A stretch of DNA of 64,000 bases from Corallococcus soli (GTDB lineage: Bacteria; Myxococcota; Myxococcia; Myxococcales; Myxococcaceae): NCBI RefSeq assembly GCF_014930455.1, contig NZ_JAAIYO010000001.1:186001-250000 (forward strand), written 5' to 3'. The position numbers and the translations under genes were made by a program. Numbering within the stretch: position 1 is the stretch's first letter; each line of letters opens with the position of its first letter. The notes beneath the pieces are model-generated. The model had not been told where the DNA came from. It did no database searches and saw only the letters and a list, made by a program, of their open reading frames with translations. Shown piece after piece: positions 44,217-51,689 of this stretch.

Positions 44217-45620
44217 TCACCCGAGCGCACGCAGCGTGCCCGCCACCCGGCGCAGGTCCTCCTCGAAGTGGACGCGGGCCTGGGCCCGCGCCCGCTCGTC
44301 CGGCATGCGCAGGAGCGCCGAGGGGTGGAAGGTCGCCATCCACGCCTTCGCCCAGGGCGTGTCGAAGATCTGCCCCCGGCTCAGGTTGATGCGGAAGCCC
44401 GGCCCGAGGAAGGACTGCGCCGCCGTGGCCCCGAGGCAGAGGATCATCTTCGGCCTCACCTGCGCCACCTCGGCGTCCAGCCACGCCTTGCACGCGAGCA
44501 CCTCCTGCCGCCCGGGCTTCGCGTGCAAACGCTGCTTCTCCTCGCCCGCCACCCACCCGAAGTGCTTCACCGCGTTGGTGAGGTAGAGCTGCCCACGCTC
44601 AAGGCCCACTCCGGCGAGCACCTTGTCGAGCAGCTGGCCCGCCGGACCGACGAAGGGCCTGCCCACCCGGTCCTCCTGGTCTCCCGGTTGCTCACCCACG
44701 ATCATCAGCCGTGCCCCCGCTGGGCCCTCGCCGAACACCGTGCGCGTGGCCCGCTCGTGCAGCGGACAGGCCCGGCAGCCTTGCGCCGCCTGGGCGAGCG
44801 AGGCGAGGTCCCGGTGCTCGGGCAGGAAGCGGCCCGCTTCGGAGAGTTCCAGCTTCGGGCTCACCATGCGCGAGGTGCGCTCGGGCGCCTGCCGCACCAG
44901 CTCTGGAATGAGTCGGGCTTCGGGTAGGGTGGCCCAGTGCTTCTTGGGCATCTCCGCGCGCATGGCCCGCACGTTGAGCCGCGCCGGATTGAAGGTCGAC
45001 GCATAGTACGTCCCCCACATCTCCTCCAGCGCATCCCCGTCGGGGGCATGCGAGCGCGGCACGCCCGGCCCGTACGTGAGTTGCTCCAGGTCCCATGTCA
45101 CGCTCGCGTCCGGCGTGAGGATGCTCCAGCGCATGGAGGGAAAGCGCCGCGCGAAGAAGGGCGCCACGTAGCGCACGATGAGGTGCTCGGGCCGGTGCCA
45201 CGCGATGAAGGACTCCTCGCCCTCACGCTCCACCCGCCGGAAGCGCACGAAGGCCTTCATCTTGTGCGCGTCGCGCTGCACACCCTTGGCCAGCGTGAGC
45301 ACGCGGTACACGTCCGCGTCGCTCTCGACCTCCAACAACTTGCGCTCTCCCCGCGTGAGCCGCCACAGCACCCGGTAGAGCAGCCCCCAGCGCTCGGGCG
45401 AGCGGTGGCAGGCCACCTTCTGAGCCAGCTCCAGGAACGCCGGAGGCACGGACAGCCCCGCTACGGGCGCGCTCGCGGGCACCACGTCCGGTGCGAGCAG
45501 CGAGCCCTGTCCGAGCCCTTCCTCGGTGAACAGCACCTGGTCCGGGGACACGCCCCGGGCGAGCAGTCCGCGCGCCGCCACGCGGAACGAGTCCAGGTCC
45601 GGTCCCACCTCCACCCGCAT
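44217..45620 (-). CDS. udgX: DUF4130-UdgX uracil-DNA glycosylase fusion
   Basis: 467 residues. Residues 1-245 form DUF4130 (the TIGR03915-type region that accompanies the radical SAM partner; RTSRMVSPKLELSE begins the linker). Residues about 275-467 are a family-4-like uracil-DNA glycosylase: CRACPLH near 281 with CxxC for a [4Fe-4S] cluster, uracil-pocket motif GEQPGDQED near 307, and TFHPSALLR near the end. The loop EEKQRLH (His near 366) sits where UdgX proteins have KRRIH, whose His bonds covalently to the abasic product. It overlaps the upstream radical SAM gene by one base, so the two form an operon. Function: trapping or excising uracil in DNA; detail unproven. Confidence 0.9.
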   Translation of the reverse strand: MRVEVGPDLDSFRVAARGLLARGVSPDQVLFTEEGLGQGSLLAPDVVPASAPVAGLSVPPAFLELAQKVACHRSPERWGLLYRVLWRLTRGERKLLEVESDADVYRVLTLAKGVQRDAHKMKAFVRFRRVEREGEESFIAWHRPEHLIVRYVAPFFARRFPSMRWSILTPDASVTWDLEQLTYGPGVPRSHAPDGDALEEMWGTYYASTFNPARLNVRAMRAEMPKKHWATLPEARLIPELVRQAPERTSRMVSPKLELSEAGRFLPEHRDLASLAQAAQGCRACPLHERATRTVFGEGPAGARLMIVGEQPGDQEDRVGRPFVGPAGQLLDKVLAGVGLERGQLYLTNAVKHFGWVAGEEKQRLHAKPGRQEVLACKAWLDAEVAQVRPKMILCLGATAAQSFLGPGFRINLSRGQIFDTPWAKAWMATFHPSALLRMPDERARAQARVHFEEDLRRVAGTLRALG

Positions 45621-46870
45621 CAGAGCTCTCCGGTGAGTGCTTCCTGGGCGGAGGTGAACAGGGAGAGCTGGGTGGCGGGGGGCGTCACCCGCTCGGCGAG
45701 CCGGGGCGAGTCGATGAGCCCCGTGGGCCGGTGGTCCGCCGTCACGATGAAGGGCTTCATGCGCGTGAGGGGCACGCGCAGCCGCGCCAGGTCCGCGAGC
45801 GTGATGCGGTGCCAGCGGCGGATGCGGATGAGCCGGTCCACCGTGCGCACGCCCATGCCCGGCACGCGCAGCAGGGCCTCGCGCGGGGCGCGGTTCACGT
45901 CCATGGGGAACGCCTCACGTCGGCGCAACGCCCACGCGAGCTTCGGGTCCATCTCCAGGGACAGGTCTGGCTGTTCGGGTGGCGCGAGTTCGTCCACGCG
46001 AAAGCCGTAGAAGCGCAGGAGCCAGTCCGCCTGGTACAGCCGGTGCTCGCGCACGAGCGGCGGAGACTTCGCGGGCAGGCGGGCGTCGACGAGGGGGATG
46101 GGGCTGTAGGCCGAGTAGTACACACGCCGCAGCTTGAAGCGCGTGTAGAGGCGGCTCGCGGTGTCGAGGATGGCCGCGTCCGGCGTGGGCGTGGCGCCGA
46201 CGATCATCTGCGTGCTCTGGCCCGCGGGGGCGAACTTCGGCGCCTTGGGGCTCTCCATGCGCTCGGCCTTGGATTGCTCCACCCGGGTGGAGATCTCCTT
46301 CATCGTCCCGCCGGTGACGGCGAAGCTCTTCTCCGGCGCGAGCCTCTTCAGGTCGCTGTCCGTCGGCAGCTCGATGTTGGCGCTCAGCCGGTCCGCGTAC
46401 CGCCCCGCCTTGTCGATGAGCTCCCTGGACGCGCCCGGCACCGCCTTGAGGTGGATGTAGCCCTGGAAGCCGTGCACCTCGCGCAGCGTGCGCGTCACCT
46501 GGATGAGCTGCTCCATCGTGTAGTCCGGGCTCTTGATGACGCCGGAGCTCAGGAACAGGCCTTCGATGTAGTTGCGCTTGTAGAAGTCGAGCGTGAGCTG
46601 CACCACCTCCGCGGGCGTGAAGCGCGCCCGGGCGGTGTCACTGGAGATGCGGTTGATGCAATACTGGCAATCGTAGATGCAGAAGTTGGTGAGCAGGATC
46701 TTGAGCAATGACACACAACGCCCATCCGGCGTGTAGCTGTGACAGATGCCCATGCCCTCGACGCTGCCGAGCCCCTCCTTCCCCGCCTTGCGTTTGCCGC
46801 CGCTGCTCGAGCACGAGGCGTCGTACTTGGCGGCATCAGCGAGGATCTCCAGCTTCTTGCGCACGTCCAT
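45620..46870 (-). CDS. Radical SAM DNA modification/repair protein (TIGR03916-like)
   Basis: 416 residues. The radical SAM motif CIYDCQYC is at C64, C68 and C71; further Cys lie near the N-terminus (ASC at 20, GIC at 43). The C-terminal 100 residues hold a helix-hairpin-helix (VNRAPREALLRVPGMGVRTVDRLIRIRRW) for DNA binding. The pattern fits the putative DNA modification/repair radical SAM family, which is nearly always paired with the DUF4130-UdgX protein that follows here. Substrate and chemistry are unknown. ATG at 46870 was taken as start because it gives the short conserved N-terminus (MDVRKKLEILADAAKYD). Confidence 0.9.
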   Translation of the reverse strand: MDVRKKLEILADAAKYDASCSSSGGKRKAGKEGLGSVEGMGICHSYTPDGRCVSLLKILLTNFCIYDCQYCINRISSDTARARFTPAEVVQLTLDFYKRNYIEGLFLSSGVIKSPDYTMEQLIQVTRTLREVHGFQGYIHLKAVPGASRELIDKAGRYADRLSANIELPTDSDLKRLAPEKSFAVTGGTMKEISTRVEQSKAERMESPKAPKFAPAGQSTQMIVGATPTPDAAILDTASRLYTRFKLRRVYYSAYSPIPLVDARLPAKSPPLVREHRLYQADWLLRFYGFRVDELAPPEQPDLSLEMDPKLAWALRRREAFPMDVNRAPREALLRVPGMGVRTVDRLIRIRRWHRITLADLARLRVPLTRMKPFIVTADHRPTGLIDSPRLAERVTPPATQLSLFTSAQEALTGEL

Positions 46871-47073
46871 GGAGGCAATCCTAGTCACCGCCCCTGACGC
46901 ACGAAGCAGGGAGGGACCCCGGCAAGCAAGGAGACGAGGAGTAGTCCTCTTCGCCTGATGGTTGACCTGGACGACGAGCGTGCCCCTGCATGCTCGACGC
47001 GTCACATCAATGGCTCAATGCGGCACGAGGCTCTGCTGCTCCTCTTTCCGCAACCAAACGCGCGTCGAGCCAT
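46871..47073. other. Intergenic stretch left of the island
   Basis: Between the radical SAM start and the first tRNA/tmRNA-like repeat I see no gene, hairpin or clear promoter. The radical SAM promoter must lie here, and base composition already drops a little to the right. Confidence 0.4.
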
Positions 47074-47104
47074 TGGAGGCGGCGGGAATCGAACCCGCCG
47101 CTCT
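47074..47104 (-). repeat. tRNA/tmRNA 3'-end fragment, left copy
   Basis: On the minus strand this reads as a T-arm and acceptor end: GGCGGGTTCGATTCCCGCC followed by GCCTCCA. The sequence upstream on that strand does not form the rest of a tRNA and lacks the pairing 5' acceptor strand, so this is a fragment; the GCCTCCA end is also typical of tmRNA (ssrA). The + strand copy TGGAGGCGGCGGGAATCGAA matches 25 of 30 positions with 51176-51205, in the same orientation. Phage and island integrases often use such 3' ends as attachment sites. Confidence 0.65.
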
Positions 47105-47249
47105 GAGCTTCTGGCGAGAGCGCTCCGTCTGGGTTGAGCGCAGGTCCCATAGGACTTCCAGGCACGGCATTTTAGAGCGGGCTTGGCGAAGTTCCGTGGT
47201 TGCCCACCGGTAGCGTGTGCCCTGGCGAGGTGTGGCTGGGGAGGGACTG

Positions 47250-47387
47250 GTGAAGGAGCGCGGGTGGGAGTATCGGCGCAGGCGGCCAGAGGGGACGGTG
47301 CTGTATGAGGCGGTGAGGGATAACCTCGCCACGCTGCTGGCGGAGGCAGGCGAGCTGGGGCGCGGAATGCCCCTTAGGTGCCGCTAG
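47250..47387 (+). pseudogene. IS91-family transposase, N-terminal fragment
   Basis: About 45 codons from GTG at 47250: [20 protein letters not shown], then [16 protein letters not shown], ending in a stop after LRCR. This is the N-terminus of an IS91/IS801-type transposase as found in myxobacteria (YRxRxPExTxLYxxVxxxLxxFLAEA). The rest of the gene (catalytic Tyr domain) is gone. The break falls about 10 bases before the CTAGCATGCC element that begins the inserted genes. The C-terminal piece of the same kind of protein lies at 50740. Confidence 0.7.
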
Positions 47388-47405
47388 CATGCCTTTTGGT
47401 TATGC
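47387..47405. promoter_or_regulatory. LysR operator candidate, copy 1
   Basis: GCATGCC-TTTTG-GTTATGC, 19 bases, an imperfect palindrome that overlaps the 5' leader of the LysR gene (8 bases before its ATG). A near copy with equal spacing lies at 50539-50557 upstream of the amidohydrolase. Both are preceded by CTA, so CTAGCATGCC is identical in the two. Confidence 0.6.
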
Positions 47406-47412
47406 TGCGATC

Positions 47413-48336
47413 ATGGAACTCAGACACGTGAGGTATTTCGCGGCGGTTGCCGAGCAGCTCAGCGTGACCCGCGCGGCGCAACTGCTTCATATTTCTCAAC
47501 CTGCGCTCAGTCGGCAAATCCGCGACTTGGAGGAGGAGCTCGGAGTCGATCTCCTCGAGCGATATCCCAATTCCATCGCTCTGACGGAAGCGGGCAAGGT
47601 GTTTCTCGCCGAATGCAAGGTCATCCTCCGTCGGGTCGAAGACGCCGTCGAGAAGGTGCGACGGAAATCGCCTTCGCATCGGTCCATCCTGAGGATCGGA
47701 TTCGCCGCCACGCCGGCCGTGGAAATCCTGAAGCAAGCGATGCGGGTTTTCCACAAGCAGCATCCATCGATCCAGATCGAGCTAAAAGACCTGTCGAGCA
47801 ACGGGATCGTCCGCGGCGTGAGGGATCTGAAGCTGGATCTCGGAATCACCATCGGCGTCGCCCCCCAGTCATTCGAGGGGCTGGCGATGAAAGAGCTCGG
47901 AAGCTACGGCGTCACCGTGGCTTTCCCCAAAGAGCACCGTTTCGCGAAGCTGAAGCAAGTGCCGTTGGCCGAAGTCGCGAAGGAAGGGCTGATCACCTTC
48001 ACGAAGAGCGAGCACCCGGAGGCTCATTCGGCGATCCGGAAGATCCTCTCCGGGTTCACCGAGGAGCCGAACATCGTGATGGAGTGCGACGGGATCTCCA
48101 GTCTCTTCGCGGCCGTCGAGTCCGGCAAAGGCGTCGCGATCGGCTTCGAGACGATGGCTAAGCTCGCGGGCAGCCGGCTCAACTTCCGTCCGGTGCTGCC
48201 GGCCCCGCCCAGGCTGCCCGTCGTGGTGATCTACGATCAAGCCAAGCTGTCCTCGGCAGGGAACGACTTCCTGGCCATCCTGGCCGCCGTGAAGCTGAAG
48301 TCGCTTCGTCCGGCGGCGGGTCTGCTCATCGTCTGA
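47413..48336 (+). CDS. LysR-family transcriptional regulator
   Basis: 307 residues from ATG at 47413. N-terminal winged HTH: MELRHVRYFAAVAEQLSVTRAAQLLHISQPALSRQIRDLEEEL, read in pieces. The effector-binding domain (residues about 90-300) includes LRIGFAATPAVEILKQAM and VESGKGVAIGFETMAKL. A 47389 start would lie inside the palindrome, so 47413 is preferred. Codon use and GC are clearly lower than in the host genes. It probably regulates itself and the amidohydrolase 2.1 kb away through the shared 19-base site. Confidence 0.92.
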   Translation: MELRHVRYFAAVAEQLSVTRAAQLLHISQPALSRQIRDLEEELGVDLLERYPNSIALTEAGKVFLAECKVILRRVEDAVEKVRRKSPSHRSILRIGFAATPAVEILKQAMRVFHKQHPSIQIELKDLSSNGIVRGVRDLKLDLGITIGVAPQSFEGLAMKELGSYGVTVAFPKEHRFAKLKQVPLAEVAKEGLITFTKSEHPEAHSAIRKILSGFTEEPNIVMECDGISSLFAAVESGKGVAIGFETMAKLAGSRLNFRPVLPAPPRLPVVVIYDQAKLSSAGNDFLAILAAVKLKSLRPAAGLLIV

Positions 48337-48342
48337 CGCCTC

Positions 48343-48605
48343 TCATCGGAACAGCTCGTGGGCGAGCTTCTCGGCCAACATGATCGTGGTCAGATTGGTA
48401 GGAACCGACGGGATCGCCGGAATGATCGACGAATCGATGACCCGTAGGCCTTCCACGGCCCGAACCTGTCCCCATCGATCCACGACCGAGGTCGGATCGC
48501 TCTGCGCGCCCATCGGCGGGCCAGGACGGCCCCCGCCGACCCAGCGCCCACGATGATCACGTCCGCTCCGGCGGCTCCATGCGCTCTGTTCACGCTTTGG
48601 CCCAT
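48343..48605 (-). pseudogene. GMC-family FAD oxidoreductase, internally deleted
   Basis: The minus strand carries a normal GMC start (ADVIIVGAGSAGAVLARR, the FAD-binding motif). Within about 30 codons this joins, in another frame, the C-terminal signature of the same family: VEGLRVIDSSIIPAIPSVPT and NLTTIMLAEKLAHELFR, then a stop. About 450 of some 530 residues are missing. It begins 13 bases after the amidohydrolase stop on the same strand, so the two once formed an operon. Confidence 0.85.
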
Positions 48606-48618
48606 GGGTTTCAGCTCG

Positions 48619-50418
48619 TCATTTCGCGCCATAGTAGCCGCCGAAGTACTTGATCGGGGACCACGTCGGGATGATCTTCGGCAGTTCCGGAGCGAGTTTG
48701 CTGTATTTGCCCGCACCGAACACGACCTTCCCGTCCACGACGGTCATCACGGAAGTGATATGCTGGATCTCCTCTTCCGGCACCGAGAAGTAGTCGGTGC
48801 TCAGCAGCGCGAAGTCCGCTAGGTTGCCCGGCGCGATCCTCCCGCTCTCGTTCTCGGTCTTGGTGAACCACGCGGCACCCAAAGTATAGAGTTTGAGCGC
48901 CTCTTCCCGGCTCAGGCGGTTGTCCTTGGCCAGGATCTCCGAGCCCGACACCGACTTGCCGGTGACCATCCAATGGATAGCCACCCATGGGTTGTAAGAA
49001 GAAGCCCTGAATCCGTCGGTGGTCATGGCCAGCGGGATCCCGCTGTCGACGAGCTGACGCAAGCGAGGCGTCTGCAGGGCCACCTCGCGGCCGTGGGTCT
49101 TGATGAAGCCGTCTCCGTGGAGCGCCATCTTGTCGTCCAGCGCGATTCCGCCGCCCAGTTTCTTGATCCTTTCGATGTTTTTCGGGCTGATCGTTTCGGC
49201 GTGCTCGATGCTCCACCGCAGGCCGTCGAAAGGCGTTTTCTTGTTCAGCGCTTCCAGAGCATCCAGGAATGGAGAGATGTTCTCGTCGTAGCTGATATGC
49301 ATCCGGAACGGGCTTCGCCGCTTCACCAGCTTGCCCACGTCCTCTTCGACGGTCTTTCGCATGAATTCCCGATCGATCACCACAGCCGGCCGGTCGAAGT
49401 TCTCATGGTCGTGGAGTTGGGCGTTCAGCACTTCTCCGTTGGTTTGGTATTCGTGACCATGCGCCAGGGTCGGGTGCGTGTTGTCCCCGGGGCTGGTCGG
49501 AGACTTCTTGGTGATGGCATCGATCTCTGCGTCCACCATCGAAGCGCCGGGCTCGACGAGCTGGAGATCCATGAAAGGGAAACGAACGTTCAAACGCTGA
49601 TCCCTGATCAGGGCTTCGATGGGCTTGTGCCCTTCCGGGTAGGGGATGATGCTGCCGGACTCCAGCGCCGATACCACTCCGAACCGGTTCAAGTCGTTGA
49701 TCGCGTAGGCGAGCGAGTTCACCTTCTCCGCGAAGGAAGGCAACGGGACCACTGCTTCGAGCGCCACGAAGGTCCAGGTGAACCCTCGCACGACGCCGGT
49801 GTACTTTCCTTGCATGTCTTTCTCGAATTCCGTGCCGGGCGGCATCTGGAACTTGGGGGTTCCCACGCCGATCTCCTTCATCGCCAACTCGTTCAAGAAC
49901 GCCTGGTTGTAGGCGTATTGAACGATGTACGGCCGGTCAGGTACCGCGGCGTTCAGCTCCTCCAAGGTCGGGAACCGGTTCTCCTTGAACTGATACGGCG
50001 ACCAACCCCCGATCACCTTGACCCATTGGCCCTTGGGCGTTCTTTTGGCCTGTTCCTTCAACATCTCGAGGGCGCGGCTCAAGGTGGGAACCCCGTCCCA
50101 CCTCACGTTGTAGTTGTAGTTGTTCTCATTCAGCACGTGGACGTGGGCATCATTGATGCCCGGGATCAGGCGATGCCCCTCCGCATCGATCAGTTTGGTT
50201 TTGCTGTTCTTGAGGGCGAGGATCTCGGCGTCGTCGCCCACTGCGTAGATCCGCCCTCTTTTGATCGCGACTGCGGAAGCCGCCGGCTGCGCTAGGTGCT
50301 GAGTGGTGATCTTCGCGTTGAAAACGATCAGATCGGCCCCGGGACGAAGCTCGTCTCCACGCGCATGGAGGCCGACGAGCAACAGGTGCGAGAGAGCCAG
50401 GAGTCGGAGTGCAGACAT
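48619..50418 (-). CDS. Secreted YtcJ-like amidohydrolase
   Basis: About 599 residues from ATG at 50418 (AAAGGA 5 bases upstream; an ATG at 50448 lacks a site). A signal peptide (LRLLALSHLLLVGLHA) precedes the amidohydrolase fold. Metal ligands are seen in INDAHVHV, the HE-containing IEHAETIS and in MTTDG (D). The C-terminal block RLSREEALKLYTLGAAW and GNLADFALLSTDYF closes the barrel. The family hydrolyses amide or similar bonds of small molecules; YtcJ-type members have few known substrates. GC is lower than the host average. A LysR operator candidate lies 120 bases upstream. Confidence 0.9.
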   Translation of the reverse strand: MSALRLLALSHLLLVGLHARGDELRPGADLIVFNAKITTQHLAQPAASAVAIKRGRIYAVGDDAEILALKNSKTKLIDAEGHRLIPGINDAHVHVLNENNYNYNVRWDGVPTLSRALEMLKEQAKRTPKGQWVKVIGGWSPYQFKENRFPTLEELNAAVPDRPYIVQYAYNQAFLNELAMKEIGVGTPKFQMPPGTEFEKDMQGKYTGVVRGFTWTFVALEAVVPLPSFAEKVNSLAYAINDLNRFGVVSALESGSIIPYPEGHKPIEALIRDQRLNVRFPFMDLQLVEPGASMVDAEIDAITKKSPTSPGDNTHPTLAHGHEYQTNGEVLNAQLHDHENFDRPAVVIDREFMRKTVEEDVGKLVKRRSPFRMHISYDENISPFLDALEALNKKTPFDGLRWSIEHAETISPKNIERIKKLGGGIALDDKMALHGDGFIKTHGREVALQTPRLRQLVDSGIPLAMTTDGFRASSYNPWVAIHWMVTGKSVSGSEILAKDNRLSREEALKLYTLGAAWFTKTENESGRIAPGNLADFALLSTDYFSVPEEEIQHITSVMTVVDGKVVFGAGKYSKLAPELPKIIPTWSPIKYFGGYYGAK

Positions 50419-50538
50419 GGGGTCCTTTTTCACGGCAGTGGGTTGCATTGGGAGGCCAGCAGAGGGCCAAGTGATCTGCCTTGGGTGAGAGTCTCGTACG
50501 GAAGAAAATCCCGGAACAATACTTGCTCGTAGGGACTA

Positions 50539-50557
50539 GCATGCCTATCGGGTATGC
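50539..50557. promoter_or_regulatory. LysR operator candidate, copy 2
   Basis: GCATGCC-TATCG-GGTATGC, 19 bases, arms match at 6 of 7 positions. It lies 121 bases upstream of the amidohydrolase start on its promoter side. It differs from the copy at 47387 in 4 positions, and CTA precedes both. Confidence 0.6.
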
Positions 50558-50607
50558 CGCGTGGGGACTGCCCTGGTCCGAGAACCGCGCCTGAATGTCT
50601 GCCTCGG

Positions 50608-50706
50608 TTCAGAGCTGTTCAGCCGCAGCGAGCGCGGGTCGAAGTTGGTCAACCCCACCGAAGTCCAGACGCCGTCCACGATCATCGTCTTGACGTGGTA
50701 CATGGC
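50608..50706 (-). pseudogene. Phospholipase D / cardiolipin synthase fragment
   Basis: 33 codons with the second HKD motif: MYHVKTMIVDGVWTSVGLTN followed by FDPRSLRLN. The HxK-x4-D core is intact, but everything before and after is missing, so it cannot act. It is a relic of a PLD-type enzyme, probably carried by or broken by the mobile element on its right. Confidence 0.75.
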
Positions 50707-50708
50707 CG

Positions 50709-50750
50709 GCTCCCTCAAGCGGGGGCAGAGCTCCCTCAAGCGGGGACAGA
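50709..50750. repeat. Two-copy 21-base tandem repeat
   Basis: GCTCCCTCAAGCGGGGGCAG(A) at 50709-50729 and GCTCCCTCAAGCGGGGACAG(A) at 50730-50750 differ at one base. The repeat sits exactly at the joint between the phospholipase relic and the transposase C-terminal fragment, and could mark an end of the element or slipped-strand duplication at the junction. Confidence 0.7.
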
Positions 50751-51024
50751 GCCGAAGCCGGAAGAGGCAAGTGAGCCGCCTTTAGCAGCGACGAGGCAGG
50801 AGCCGACCCAAGAGCGCACGCCGCGGCTTACTTGGGCCGGGTTGCTGCGCAGGAGCTTCGCGCTGGACGTGTTCGCCTGCGGCAGGTGTGGAGGCAGGCG
50901 CCGGGTGCTGGCGTATCTGACGGCTCCCGGTGGGGTGCGTGCCATCCTGAAGCACCTGGGACTGCCCACGCTGCCTGGGAGACTGGCTCCAGCGCGGGGG
51001 CCACCCCAGAACGCGTGGTGTTGA
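50740..51024 (+). pseudogene. IS91-family transposase, C-terminal fragment
   Basis: About 94 codons that match the end of an IS91/IS801-type transposase: RLTWAGLLRRSFALDVFACGRCGGRRRVLAYL, read in pieces, then VRAILKHLGLPTLPGRLAPARGPP and a stop. The CGRCGG zinc-finger half and the ILKHLGLP tail are diagnostic. The start is lost. Together with the fragment at 47250 it accounts for the two ends of one transposase, with the cargo genes in between and the middle deleted. Confidence 0.78.
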
Positions 51025-51175
51025 GTCTGCAGCAGCAGTGGCCCGTCGCCTGCCGCCTCCTCATCCTTCTTATGCGCTCCGGATTTGGTCCTACAAGAAC
51101 CGATTTGGTCCCGAAATATAAGCCCCGCTCTCTTCTTCAGAGGGAACTCGCTTGAGAGCGGCGGGCTGCCCGGCG

Positions 51176-51207
51176 TGGAAGCGGCGGCATTCGAACCCGC
51201 AGCTTCC
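51176..51207 (-). repeat. tRNA/tmRNA 3'-end fragment, right copy
   Basis: The minus strand gives GCGGGTTCGAATGCCGC and the acceptor-like end GCTTCCA. It matches 47074-47103 at 25 of 30 positions in direct orientation. A stem CCGCTCTC/GAGAGCGG lies just to its left (51126-51161). No complete tRNA can be folded around it. Confidence 0.55.
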
Positions 51208-51260
51208 ATGGCCTCTCCGCTCAGCAGTGGAAGTCACTCCACGTAAGCGGGTTGATCTCC

Positions 51261-51317
51261 AAACGTTCTGTTGAGCAACTCCGCCCAGTCCACTCGCGGC
51301 ATCTTCTCCTTTAGTAG
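51261..51317 (-). pseudogene. Second transposase scrap (IS91-type C-terminal motif)
   Basis: LLKEKMPRVDWAELLNRTF on the minus strand is the same motif that opens the fragment at 50740 (RLTWAGLLRRSF), but in opposite orientation and ending abruptly. Only 19 codons remain. Confidence 0.55.
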
Positions 51318-51337
51318 CCGACTGGCGTTCCCTGGAA

Positions 51338-51520
51338 GTGGCCACGCTGGCACCGGGGACCTCGTGCGTCCGCGAGCTGCGCCGGCGCACGGTGGCCCGG
51401 GAGACCTGGACCGAAGTGCTGACAGGGGAGGGCAAGCGGGGCTGGGTGAACCGGCGCTTCCTGCTCCGGGCCCAGGGCCCATGCTCCTCCACCCACGGCG
51501 GGAGGGCCCTCCCGCCGTGA
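51338..51520 (+). pseudogene. SH3-like domain fragment
   Basis: VATLAPGTSCVRELRRRTVA, then TWTEVLTGEGKRGWVNRRFL and a short tail before the stop at 51520. It has the strand order of a bacterial SH3 domain, with the closing GWVxxxFL. The upstream part of the gene is missing, replaced by the transposase scrap. Confidence 0.5.
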
Positions 51521-51689
51521 GATGAAGTCGCGCGCACGAGGAGGCTTCTTCCCGTCTCCCCGGCGGTGTTGCCTGGCGCACCCTTCGTGTAGGTGGATGT
51601 CTGATGATTTCAGGTATTCCGAGCAGAATTGGCTATGCTTGCTTTGAAGGTAATCCATGCTGCGTTGGAACCATCACGAAGGGGCATCC

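Noticed and set aside
47074-47165. A complete tRNA or tmRNA gene at the left end of the island
   Set aside because: Only the T-arm and acceptor 3' end are found. No 5' acceptor strand, anticodon arm or tmRNA tag frame can be built upstream on that strand.
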